Assembly: GCF_001613805.1 (NCBI RefSeq)
Contig: NZ_LPVY01000005.1
Span: 310,001-374,000 of the forward strand
Origin: Thalassospira lucentensis
Lineage (GTDB): Bacteria > Pseudomonadota > Alphaproteobacteria > Rhodospirillales > Thalassospiraceae
Length of the DNA: 64,000 nt
Reading direction: 5' to 3'
Notes under the pieces: model-generated
Databases searched by the model: none
The model's input: only the letters and a program-made list of their open reading frames with translations
Told to the model about the DNA's origin: nothing
Part shown: one piece after another, positions 56,652-64,000 of the stretch
Position numbering within the stretch: position 1 is the first letter of the stretch
Layout: each line of letters begins with the position of its first letter
Translations under genes and position numbers: made by a program

Positions 56652-57818
56652 CTTTTCGTGTTTATGTTCATTTTTATAAACAATTTCAATTGATTTGATC
56701 AACTCTCTTGAAACATTATCGGGTGAATATTCTTGGTGGGAAGATCTTAGGCCTTTATTGCTCAGGTTTTCCCATATGGCGTCATTCTTATCCAGTAAGT
56801 TAATTTTTTCTGACATATCTTGCCATCGTTTCACAGAAATCCCGCCTTTCATCTCTGAAATGCATCCGGTAGATCTTGCGATGAATGGTGTACCGGTTGC
56901 TGTAGCATCAATTAGCACCAAAGGCTGGCATTCGGTGTGTGAGCCTAAAAGTATAAGTCGGCTGCGCTTATACTGCTCAAGAAGTTCGTCGCCAGAAATG
57001 TTTTCGTGAAAGACAACATAATTTGAATTGATACCAAGTTTTTTGCTGAGCTCGACCAAAATCTTGTGAAAGTGCGTCTTCTTCTGTCCGAAAAAATGCA
57101 AGGTAACTTTATTGCATGCTGAGGAGCGTGCGTATGCTTTAAGTACGAAGTCAAAGCCTTTCTGCCATTCGTAAGAGCCAACCGCGATAAAAATTTCGCG
57201 CTCATGTTTTTTCAAATAGTCTGAATTGCGTGCGTCGACTGCAGCTTTGGATAGGCAGTTAGGTACAATATAATAAGGAATTTCATTCTTCTCGGCCAAG
57301 CGCAAGTCATCAAACCTGCAGTCTGTCCCAGACCGTGCAAGGAAGAAAATAGCATCCAGTTTCTTCATCACAGCTTTCAATCGCCACCAGTAAGGTCTCC
57401 AGGCGAGGTATCTCACTAGAGACCGTAAAGGTCGATTCAGGAAAAAATTGTTGGTTGAAATTCCATGACTGTAAACGATCTTTTTTCCGGAGATATGATC
57501 TAAATGATTTAATGCAATATCAGTTGCCCAATTTTGCCAAGCATTCATTAATACAATGTCCCAAGAATGACTTATTAGAAAATCTACATAAATACTTTTT
57601 TTTCCTTGAATTGGATCAAGAAAAAGATTTGATCCATTTATAGGAAAGGTTTCCACCTTGATTTTATTTGAAATATCGTATGACTCTCGTTTCTCTCCGC
57701 CAGTTGCAACAATAACTTTATGGCCAGCCTGAGAAATGATTTCTGTCTGTTTAAAGACAGCGTTCCCTAATCCACTATTAGATGGGGGGAAAGTCGGGCA
57801 GGTTATTAATATTAGCAA
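56640..57818 (-). CDS. GT4-family glycosyltransferase
   Basis: GT-B glycosyltransferase of 392 residues. The N-terminal half starts LLILITCPTFPPSNSGLGNAVFKQTEIISQAGHKV, the C-terminal half has FIAVGSYEWQKGFDFVLKAYA and the donor-site stretch SHTECQPLVLIDATATGTPFIA. The start is TTG at 57818 with AAGCAAGAG nine bases upstream; no in-frame ATG precedes it. It is last in the cluster. Donor unknown. Confidence 0.82.
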   Translation of the reverse strand: MLILITCPTFPPSNSGLGNAVFKQTEIISQAGHKVIVATGGEKRESYDISNKIKVETFPINGSNLFLDPIQGKKSIYVDFLISHSWDIVLMNAWQNWATDIALNHLDHISGKKIVYSHGISTNNFFLNRPLRSLVRYLAWRPYWWRLKAVMKKLDAIFFLARSGTDCRFDDLRLAEKNEIPYYIVPNCLSKAAVDARNSDYLKKHEREIFIAVGSYEWQKGFDFVLKAYARSSACNKVTLHFFGQKKTHFHKILVELSKKLGINSNYVVFHENISGDELLEQYKRSRLILLGSHTECQPLVLIDATATGTPFIARSTGCISEMKGGISVKRWQDMSEKINLLDKNDAIWENLSNKGLRSSHQEYSPDNVSRELIKSIEIVYKNEHKHEKLPS

Positions 57819-58010
57819 TGTTTTATGCTCTTGCTTATACTCACAGAGAAAAATAAATAATATATCTAATAGTGTTATATTTTTTGCCTAAAATCTGTGA
57901 CGACACACACGAGATTCATTAGTTTTTACATTAGGAATCTGTGTTAGAAATCTATGAAATTTATCAGAGCCTCCCGCAGGTTGGTATGTAATCATCATGT
58001 GTCACTAGGT

Positions 58011-58030
58011 ATAAATATGTATAAATATGT
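58011..58030. repeat. Short tandem repeat, ATAAATATGT twice
   Basis: Two exact 10-base units in the AT-rich 253-base gap (57819-58071) between the GT4 and fucosyltransferase genes. No gene or terminator was recognised in this gap. Confidence 0.6.
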
Positions 58031-58071
58031 TCGCAAATTATCTTTAATTTGTATTTGTCTACCAGAATAAC

Positions 58072-58950
58072 TTAAGGCATTTCTATCCAATTGTCTGGTA
58101 TCAGATCTCTGGTATCGACGTGCGTTACGTTGAACCACTTTTTAGGATGCACTATGATTTTACTAGGGTTTTTGTTCATCCACGCTGCCCACCAACTAAA
58201 TGAACTGTTAGATATGATGTTGTGCTTGCAAAGAGACATAATATAAAGATCTTCAAAATCTTTTCCATCATTCTGGTTTTCAACATAATTAATAGAATGA
58301 TTTGAACTTATATTTTGCTTTGCCCAGTCCAAATCGTCGCTAAAAATAAAATAATTTGGGTTTGAGATGCTTCTCTCAATGAATTTCATCGAGTTTTTAT
58401 ACCACTCTAAAGAACATGTTCCATGATAAGAATTCGTTTTTGGGTCAGATACATAGTCTCCCCTCCGGATGTGTATGGATACTGAGTTCTCGTTCAATAT
58501 TTTGTTGGAAATCATACGTCTATAATGCGAAATTTTTTTCTTTAAACTAAATTCTTTTAACAATTCACTTTCAATGAACTGAAAATACTTCGGCGATTGC
58601 CAGTATCCTTCAAGACAAATATCGCCACGAATGCTGAATACACTTTTGTCATAAAAAAAAGATTTCTCGCGCACATATCTTGTATATGACTTAGGGTGAG
58701 GCAGCTTCGGGAAGCGTCTTGTCAATTTAATGGGCCAAAACATTTTTTTTTCTAAAAACTGCTCATTTACAAAAGTGCAATTGATGTTGAAATTTTGTAT
58801 AAGGCTCTCTCTAAGAGAGTCTCTCTCAAGGTTCCCTGTTTCTAAATATAATTCTCTACCTGTACATAAAGATATTGCCCGGCCAACTGAATATTGAAAC
58901 ATCTGGTTTCCAAGTCCGCCATTTAGTCGAGACACAATAATATTTTTCAT
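58072..58950 (-). CDS. Alpha-1,2-fucosyltransferase-like protein (GT11)
   Basis: Protein of 292 residues with the GT11 hallmarks: LNGGLGNQMFQYSVGRAISL near the N-terminus and VSIHIRRGDYV, which contains the GDP-fucose-binding HxRRxDY motif, at about 160. The C-terminal NSSFSWWAAWMN is also typical. Probably adds fucose from GDP-fucose in alpha-1,2 linkage; other GDP-deoxyhexoses are possible. Start overlaps the preceding GT2 stop by four bases. gmd lies 2 kb upstream in the same cluster. Confidence 0.85.
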   Translation of the reverse strand: MKNIIVSRLNGGLGNQMFQYSVGRAISLCTGRELYLETGNLERDSLRESLIQNFNINCTFVNEQFLEKKMFWPIKLTRRFPKLPHPKSYTRYVREKSFFYDKSVFSIRGDICLEGYWQSPKYFQFIESELLKEFSLKKKISHYRRMISNKILNENSVSIHIRRGDYVSDPKTNSYHGTCSLEWYKNSMKFIERSISNPNYFIFSDDLDWAKQNISSNHSINYVENQNDGKDFEDLYIMSLCKHNIISNSSFSWWAAWMNKNPSKIIVHPKKWFNVTHVDTRDLIPDNWIEMP

Positions 58951-59780
58951 TTTTTTCCCAGAATAAAGTTTACTGTCAATGATATATATTTTCTCATTTT
59001 AAAATAAAATATTAACAAAATAAGTCTAAAAATCAATAATTGATCTCTTTTTTTATATTCCTTAAGTATCCATAATCTTAAATCATCTACAACATTGATC
59101 TTTTCTTGCCACCCGTTTAGGCTTTTCGATCTAATGCTATTAATCGGGTCGTCTAAGTAAATTACGCTTGGCTCGCCTATGTAAATTATATCTGTTAATT
59201 TTGATACTCGCAACCAAAGTGCATAATCTTCCCCCACGGTAAGCGACCGAGATTCTGGAAATCCACCCGTCTTTTCAAGTATATCTCGATGTACCAATGC
59301 TGAGCTGCAATGGACAAGATTTATGTTCAGTAGGTCGTTAAACGTGATTAGTTTTGACTTCTGCGAGAGAAGCAAATCTTTTTCCGATTTGTTCGGTTTT
59401 ATTCTCCAACTATTTGTGCATACTGCGGAGCAGTTATATTTAGACGTAGCTTCCAACTGCATTGCTAGTTTATTGGGTAGCCAGATATCATCGCTATCTA
59501 GAAAGGCTATCCATTGTCCGTTGGCGACCTTCAGTCCGCGATTTCTCGGAGCCGCTGGTCTACCAGACCTCGGGCCTGACACCCAAATTACTTTAGGGTG
59601 AGTTTGAGAGATTCCATGGATTATTTCGGCAGTAGAGTCCGTTGACCCGTCATCACAAACTAGAATCTCAGTAACTTCAAATGTCTGTGAGAGTACACTC
59701 TCAATAGCAGCCCTGATTGACGACGCTCGATTCCACGTCGGAATTATTACGCTAACTGAATTCGAACCTCTATCGATCAT
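58947..59780 (-). CDS. Family 2 glycosyltransferase
   Basis: GT-A enzyme of 277 residues: SVSVIIPTWNRASSIRAAIESVLSQTF, CDDGSTDST, and donor motif DSDD in IAFLDSDDIWLP. The C-terminus has a hydrophobic stretch (LILLIFYFKMRKYISLTV). It overlaps the GT11 gene (ATGA). Donor and linkage unknown. Confidence 0.87.
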   Translation of the reverse strand: MIDRGSNSVSVIIPTWNRASSIRAAIESVLSQTFEVTEILVCDDGSTDSTAEIIHGISQTHPKVIWVSGPRSGRPAAPRNRGLKVANGQWIAFLDSDDIWLPNKLAMQLEATSKYNCSAVCTNSWRIKPNKSEKDLLLSQKSKLITFNDLLNINLVHCSSALVHRDILEKTGGFPESRSLTVGEDYALWLRVSKLTDIIYIGEPSVIYLDDPINSIRSKSLNGWQEKINVVDDLRLWILKEYKKRDQLLIFRLILLIFYFKMRKYISLTVNFILGKK

Positions 59781-59901
59781 ACGCCAGTTATTCCATTATG
59801 CAGTGCAGACAAAATGTTAATTAAAGAGTCTCGTCATTAGACTGATTTATATACCTTTCGAGATTTGTACACTGCTATAACTCCACAAAATCGTGTTAAC
59901 T

Positions 59902-60999
59902 TCAAAATTGAAGAATACGCTCGTAAGCATGTAATGTTTTTTTTGCGCATTCTTCCCAAGAAAATAATTTTAGTCGTTCTTTCGCGAAGTCATTAAGTTT
60001 ATCTCTTACTTCTGTCGAACTCGCAATTTCTTCCATTCTATACCTTAGCTCATCGACGTTTAAGGGGTCGAACAACAAGGCAGCATCTCCAACAACTTCT
60101 GGGAGAGACGAGCTGTTGCTACAAATTACTGGACAATTTGCGGACATCGCTTCCAGAGGGGGGATGCCAAAGCCTTCATATTGAGATGGATAAATAAACG
60201 CCAAGGCTCCTGCATAGGCAATTCCCAACATACTGTCCGGTCCATTTGCAGGAACTATCTGATCTCGATTTAACCCTAGGCTTTTGATTTGACTAGATTC
60301 ATCTTCGCTGAATTCTCCACCGCCAAAAGCAACGATTTTTGAGTTGTTGCGAAGGTAAGGCGATACTGAATAGGCCTCTAGTAAAGCAGAAAAATTTTTA
60401 TATCCTCCTCGATTCCCAACATAAAGAAAATAAGGTTTATCTTTTAAGAAACTGTTATTCTTTGTCTCAATGTACTGAGAGAAATCCTGATAAGATAAAT
60501 GGGTCACAGTTGTTTTTTCGATTGGGAAGTCCAGTATTTGACATAAATCTCTTTGCGTATTTTCAGAAATGCAAAATACATGATCGCATCGTTTAAGCGT
60601 TTCAATTTTGTTGCGCGCAGTTTCGCATCCAGGAAAATATAATTCGTGAATCATATCATAAATGGTTGTCACACGTTTCTTTGCGTTAACCAAATAACTT
60701 TTTGGCGAAAAATATGTTTCATGTACGATGTCTGGCTGGCACAAATAGCTTATAGGGGGAGAAACAGCTCTTAGGGCTCCCCAAGAAATTCGGCCTGTTC
60801 GCCAATTTGACGGAGAGCGTACACCGGCGCATAGGTTGAATGAATAATCTGCCAAATGTTCATTTCGATGCAAGGGGGCAATAATACGTGCGCTTACATT
60901 GGGAATATTCGAAAGACTATGAGCAAGATTGCAGAAGTACCGACTTATTCCACCGCTTGTCTGTTCAATGAAAATCTGTCCGTCGAAATATATTTTCAT
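59902..60999 (-). CDS. GT4-family glycosyltransferase
   Basis: GT-B enzyme of 365 residues. N-terminal half with IEQTSGGISRYFCNLAHSLS; C-terminal half with YFLYVGNRGGYKNFSALLEAY and the retaining GT4 signature YPSQYEGFGIPPLEAMSANCPVICSNSSSLPEVVGDAALLFDP (Glu-x7-Glu). Resembles mannosyl- or rhamnosyltransferases. Located 18 bases after gmd. Confidence 0.88.
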   Translation of the reverse strand: MKIYFDGQIFIEQTSGGISRYFCNLAHSLSNIPNVSARIIAPLHRNEHLADYSFNLCAGVRSPSNWRTGRISWGALRAVSPPISYLCQPDIVHETYFSPKSYLVNAKKRVTTIYDMIHELYFPGCETARNKIETLKRCDHVFCISENTQRDLCQILDFPIEKTTVTHLSYQDFSQYIETKNNSFLKDKPYFLYVGNRGGYKNFSALLEAYSVSPYLRNNSKIVAFGGGEFSEDESSQIKSLGLNRDQIVPANGPDSMLGIAYAGALAFIYPSQYEGFGIPPLEAMSANCPVICSNSSSLPEVVGDAALLFDPLNVDELRYRMEEIASSTEVRDKLNDFAKERLKLFSWEECAKKTLHAYERILQF

Positions 61000-61017
61000 T
61001 TTATATCATTCAGTAAA

Positions 61018-61998
61018 TCAAAGGTCTTTACGACGAAGTAATTCAGCCTCAACCAGGAGTGTAACAACGTCCCTGGGTTCCGTTCTTGCGCGCCATCCGA
61101 GGTCAACTAAGGCTTTCTGAGGATCACCAACCGTAACGGATATGTCATAGGGCCTGAACAAAGTCGCATCGTAGGTCACATAATCCTCCCAATTAAGGTT
61201 GAGGCATTTAAATGTAAGGGCCGTAAATTCTTTAAGTGACATCGGCTTTCCCGTCGCCAAAACGAAGTCCGTCGGCCTGTCGTGTTGCAAAATATGCCAC
61301 ATTCCTTCGACATACTCTGGCGCCCAGCCCCAATCCCGTATGATGTCTGAATTTCCCAATGAAAGTGTAAGCGATTTTCCCTCCAAGATATCTACCGCGC
61401 CGCGAACGATCTTTTGGGTTACAAAATGCTCATCTCTCAAAGGAGATTCGTGGTTAAAAAGAATTCCGGAGCAGGCAAACATCCCATAACCTGAACGGTA
61501 GCTCTTCACTAACCAGTGTGCAGCTGCTTTGGCAACTCCGTATGGGCTATGCGGTCTTAGGGGAGTACATTCATTTGCGGGCTGTCCTGCTGTATCACCG
61601 AACATCTCGCTGGATGAAGCGTTATAAAGTTTGGATTTGCTTTTAAGTTCTCGAAGAACTTCAAGAACATTCAATGTTACCGATGTTATGCTATTTAAAG
61701 TATCGATAGGTTCTTGGAATGACTGTCCCACAGATGATTGTGCAGATAGATTATATATTTCATCTGGATTTATAGTAGAAATCAGTTCTATTAAATCTTT
61801 ATAGTTTTGAGGATTTATTGAGTGCAGTTGAACACGCTCACTTATCGCGAGATGTTGTAATCGACAATATTTTTCTGCACTAACATTTCTCGTGGTCCCA
61901 TGGACCTCGTAACCTTTTTCGAGCAAAAATTGCCCAAGGTAAGAGCCGTCTTGCCCTCTTATGCCAATTATTAGCGCGCGCTTTGTCAATGGTTTCAA
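61018..61998 (-). CDS. gmd: GDP-mannose 4,6-dehydratase
   Basis: Short-chain dehydrogenase of 326 residues making GDP-4-keto-6-deoxymannose, precursor of GDP-fucose, GDP-rhamnose and GDP-perosamine. Rossmann motif GIRGQDGSYLG, SSSEMFG, catalytic Tyr-x3-Lys in SPYGVAKAA, and ILFNHESPLR are typical. TTG start overlaps the preceding stop (TTGA). The next enzyme (fucose synthase, Rmd or Per) is not in the window. Confidence 0.92.
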   Translation of the reverse strand: MKPLTKRALIIGIRGQDGSYLGQFLLEKGYEVHGTTRNVSAEKYCRLQHLAISERVQLHSINPQNYKDLIELISTINPDEIYNLSAQSSVGQSFQEPIDTLNSITSVTLNVLEVLRELKSKSKLYNASSSEMFGDTAGQPANECTPLRPHSPYGVAKAAAHWLVKSYRSGYGMFACSGILFNHESPLRDEHFVTQKIVRGAVDILEGKSLTLSLGNSDIIRDWGWAPEYVEGMWHILQHDRPTDFVLATGKPMSLKEFTALTFKCLNLNWEDYVTYDATLFRPYDISVTVGDPQKALVDLGWRARTEPRDVVTLLVEAELLRRKDL

Positions 61999-62990
61999 CT
62001 TAATTGTGAGTTAAAATAATGCAATTTGGGAAGGCCGTTTAACCATTCTTCAGAGTAGATGGTTTCAAACTCGCAAAGTCTTTTCGTTTTTTTTGTCTCT
62101 ATATCAAAGACATCCATATGCTTAATTTTTTCAAATCTTTCAATTCCCGCTAAATAGAGTAGCTCGCCAAATTCATTTTGAGCTTCCCGGAACTTTGATG
62201 GAAATGAAACCGGTCCCTTAATTTTTCCTAAAACATAATGTGCAGCATCGTTAATCACAAAAAATGCATTACACCCAGAGGAGTTTGTACCCAAAAAGGT
62301 GTATCCTTTTTCCTCTGCTAAATGTATTAATGCAGGCAATGATGTTCCAAAATAAAGATTTGAAAAGTGAGAGTTTTTTCTTGTGAAATCATCCTTATAC
62401 GGAACAGTTATTCTGTTGATGTCGCCAAATACAGCATTGTATTCACATATTATTATTTTTGGATTAACTGCATCTATCTGGTCCCATATCCAATAATCAT
62501 TTCCATCTAAATCTATACTTAATAACCCTATTTCTTTTTTGCTAAATTTACTTGATATTAAATCATTAATGTTTCCTTTTGTGATAAATGAGTTAATGGC
62601 TGTTAGGTCGTGTCGCCAATATATACTGTCATTATTGATGAATTTGATGTTTTCGATTGATCCATCTATCACCAATCCCGACCAGTTATGTACTTTAAGC
62701 AAGTACCGTGTATTTGATTCAAGATAATTCTCTACGCCAAATTCAACAAAAGACTTTGGAATGTCGGGAATCTGATTGACAATCCAGTCTATGATACCAT
62801 CTTCACCCCACTGAGAGTATACGCTGAATTCTAAGTCTCTCAGGGAGGTGATTTTTTCCAAAAAAGCGTTTTTATGAGATAGAATCTGAGAGTTTAGGAT
62901 TAATAAATGCTCTGTTTTATCATTTAATTGATGTTGTGATGATACTAATACTTTGTATACACGATTTTTGATGTTTTCCAAAAATTTCAT
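61995..62990 (-). CDS. FkbM-like Rossmann protein, putative methyltransferase
   Basis: Protein of 331 residues that I can place only loosely. FVEFGVENYLESNTRYLL (81-98) and GLVIDGSI (105-112) look like the SAM-binding strands of FkbM-type methyltransferases, and LLSIDLDGNDYWIWD fits the next strand. The N-terminal 55 residues are polar and may be a coiled coil. In a glycan cluster, sugar O-methylation is a reasonable guess. It overlaps gmd and follows a GT2 gene by four bases. Confidence 0.6.
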   Translation of the reverse strand: MKFLENIKNRVYKVLVSSQHQLNDKTEHLLILNSQILSHKNAFLEKITSLRDLEFSVYSQWGEDGIIDWIVNQIPDIPKSFVEFGVENYLESNTRYLLKVHNWSGLVIDGSIENIKFINNDSIYWRHDLTAINSFITKGNINDLISSKFSKKEIGLLSIDLDGNDYWIWDQIDAVNPKIIICEYNAVFGDINRITVPYKDDFTRKNSHFSNLYFGTSLPALIHLAEEKGYTFLGTNSSGCNAFFVINDAAHYVLGKIKGPVSFPSKFREAQNEFGELLYLAGIERFEKIKHMDVFDIETKKTKRLCEFETIYSEEWLNGLPKLHYFNSQLS

Positions 62991-62994
62991 ATTA

Positions 62995-63867
62995 TTACTT
63001 TCTCTTTATCAATGGTCGAATATAATTAAGGTAATACGGAAAGAGTTCGCTATATAACTGGTGATACGCAGAAGATATATTAAGCTTAATTATATTAATT
63101 ACTATATTAATTCTCTCTTCAATAGGAATTTTCGCTATGTTTGATAAATAATATAAACTGAAGTCGTAAAATGGGGCTATCCAGTGAATTGTAGACTTCC
63201 TAAACATGCGCCATATATTTCCATTGTTGCTAATTCCTTTCCGGCCAAGTATCAACAATCCCTTGTCGGTTCTATTGATGTTGCCATTTTTCGCAAGGAA
63301 TAGATTTATCGCCCAGTCAAAACCGAGAAACGGATGATTGGGGACATCGCAATTCTTAATTATGTCTGCTCGCATTACGGAATAAAATATGGCATGGGAA
63401 TCCCAGCAATTGTCGAGAATTTGACACATGCGATTCCCCAACGAGCCAAATATCGAAAAATCAATATGACAGGTAGGGTCATCCTCCTCCCCTTCAAAAC
63501 AATTAGGGCTGGTGGAAGCGACGCATTCCGGATGAGATTCAAGATAAGTAATATTGACTTCAAGATACTCTGGAGTTCGAACATCATCAACTGCCGCCCA
63601 CATAAAATAAGGTGCATCAGCATGTTCAACCAGTGACATGAAGTTTCTATGTGCGCCTAGATTGATGGGGTGCCGAACGTAATATATTCTACTGTCGGCC
63701 TTGGCATAATCTTGGCAAATCTTGCCAGTGTTATCATTCGAGCAATTATCAAAAATAAGGAGCTTGAAGTCTCCAAATGTCTGATTTCGGATAGATTCTA
63801 TCGCGCGGCCAACTTCTTTCTCACCATTGAAGACGGGCATCCCAATTAGCAATTTACAGCTATTCAC
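62995..63867 (-). CDS. Family 2 glycosyltransferase
   Basis: GT-A enzyme of 290 residues: KLLIGMPVFNGEKEVGRAIESIRNQTF, then DNCSNDNT, and a donor-site-like AAVDDVRTPEYL segment where the usual DxD reads VDD. GTG start with a strong AGAGGAG ahead. C-terminus ends basic. Donor unknown. Confidence 0.85.
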   Translation of the reverse strand: MNSCKLLIGMPVFNGEKEVGRAIESIRNQTFGDFKLLIFDNCSNDNTGKICQDYAKADSRIYYVRHPINLGAHRNFMSLVEHADAPYFMWAAVDDVRTPEYLEVNITYLESHPECVASTSPNCFEGEEDDPTCHIDFSIFGSLGNRMCQILDNCWDSHAIFYSVMRADIIKNCDVPNHPFLGFDWAINLFLAKNGNINRTDKGLLILGRKGISNNGNIWRMFRKSTIHWIAPFYDFSLYYLSNIAKIPIEERINIVINIIKLNISSAYHQLYSELFPYYLNYIRPLIKRK

Positions 63868-63889
63868 GAGTGCTCCTCTTGTTCGGAAA

Positions 63890-64000
63890 TTAATCGCGAC
63901 GTTTTAAATATCCATCAGGCGCGACTGTTAATAACAGCTTGTTCTCCAAGGTGGTATCAATTTCGAAATTGGGGTTTGATTTGATATATTCCCACACTGC
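63890..64000 (-). CDS. Partial gene, C-terminus of a CmcI-type (cephalosporin hydroxylase/sugar O-methyltransferase) protein
   Basis: The last 36 codons of a gene that runs off the right edge. The visible end, EYIKSNPNFEIDTTLEN, then KLLLTVAPDGYLKRRD, resembles the C-terminus of the cephalosporin-hydroxylase family, many members of which are sugar O-methyltransferases in glycan clusters. Stop at 63890-63892, followed by the ribosome binding site of the next gene. Confidence 0.5.
   Translation of the reverse strand, partial: AVWEYIKSNPNFEIDTTLENKLLLTVAPDGYLKRRD

Larger units (their letters stand above)
56640..64000 (-). other. AT-rich glycan biosynthesis cluster (genomic island candidate)
   Basis: Every gene from 56640 to the right edge is on the minus strand, encodes glycan functions, and uses far more A/T-ending codons than the rest of the window. 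Several genes overlap by four bases. The cluster is open at the right edge. Such composition is typical of O-antigen or capsule loci gained by transfer. No transposase or integrase is seen. Confidence 0.75.

Noticed and set aside
55825-64000. Integrative element attached at tRNA-Arg
   Set aside because: No integrase, no second copy of the tRNA 3' end and no phage gene are visible inside the window, so only a compositional island is claimed.

Overview
The window reads as a chromosomal segment of an alphaproteobacterium. The best guess is a marine Rhodospirillales member of the Thalassospira type. This rests on moderate GC, on protein wording typical of that group, and on conserved alphaproteobacterial gene orders: hrcA-grpE divergent from rph-rdgB-hemW; kdsD-lptC-lptA-lptB-rpoN-hpf-ptsN; dnaK-dnaJ; trpB-trpA-accD-folC; nth beside a DUF2244 gene. 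The genus is an inference that needs a database comparison. Most of the window is core housekeeping DNA.

Layout. 0-3 kb: inorganic pyrophosphatase and a galE-glycosyltransferase pair. 2.8-8.7 kb: small accessory units, namely LysR/EamA exporter; an ArsR-like regulator divergent from an EamA exporter plus two dimeric alpha/beta-barrel genes; an SRPBCC protein; a sirtuin. 8.8-13.6 kb: grpE, hrcA, rph, rdgB, hemW. 13.8-23.5 kb: tRNA-Leu, then an envelope supercluster (glycosyltransferase, O-antigen-ligase-like protein, RNase D, KdsD, LptC, LptA, LptB) running into rpoN, hpf and ptsN. 23.6-35.7 kb: ampG-like permease, typA, adenosine-kinase-like pfkB gene, SirB1 and BON lipoprotein genes, AraC/DUF2000 pair, yraN-rsmI, an LppC-type lipoprotein and nth. 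36-46 kb: DUF2244 protein, dnaK-dnaJ with a structured leader, LysR/aldo-keto reductase pair, dapB, polA. 46-56 kb: an unrecognised membrane protein, folC, accD, trpA, trpB, a 59-residue zinc-finger gene, an orphan ABC ATPase, a lipoprotein hydrolase, a class III cyclase and tRNA-Arg. 56.6-64 kb: a distinctly AT-rich, all-minus-strand glycan cluster with GT2, GT4 and GT11 (fucosyl) transferases and a GDP-mannose dehydratase, open at the right edge.

How the parts fit. Envelope glycans dominate: sugar-nucleotide supply (GalE, Gmd), assembly (several glycosyltransferases), ligation (the WaaL-like protein), Kdo precursor (KdsD) and LPS export (LptABC). Protein quality control is the second theme (HrcA, GrpE, DnaK, DnaJ). 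The most interesting signals are: a pair of 70-bp leaders of equal length before the glycosyltransferase/ligase pair and before RNase D, which suggests an inserted or duplicated cassette; an ArsR-controlled exporter/monooxygenase-like operon with a perfect operator-like dyad; a SirB1 gene with no ATG, GTG or TTG at its natural start and an apparent CTG start overlapping the upstream stop; a cyclase with Asn in place of a metal-binding Asp; and the compositional break at 56.6 kb. No CRISPR array, transposase, integrase or phage gene was seen.
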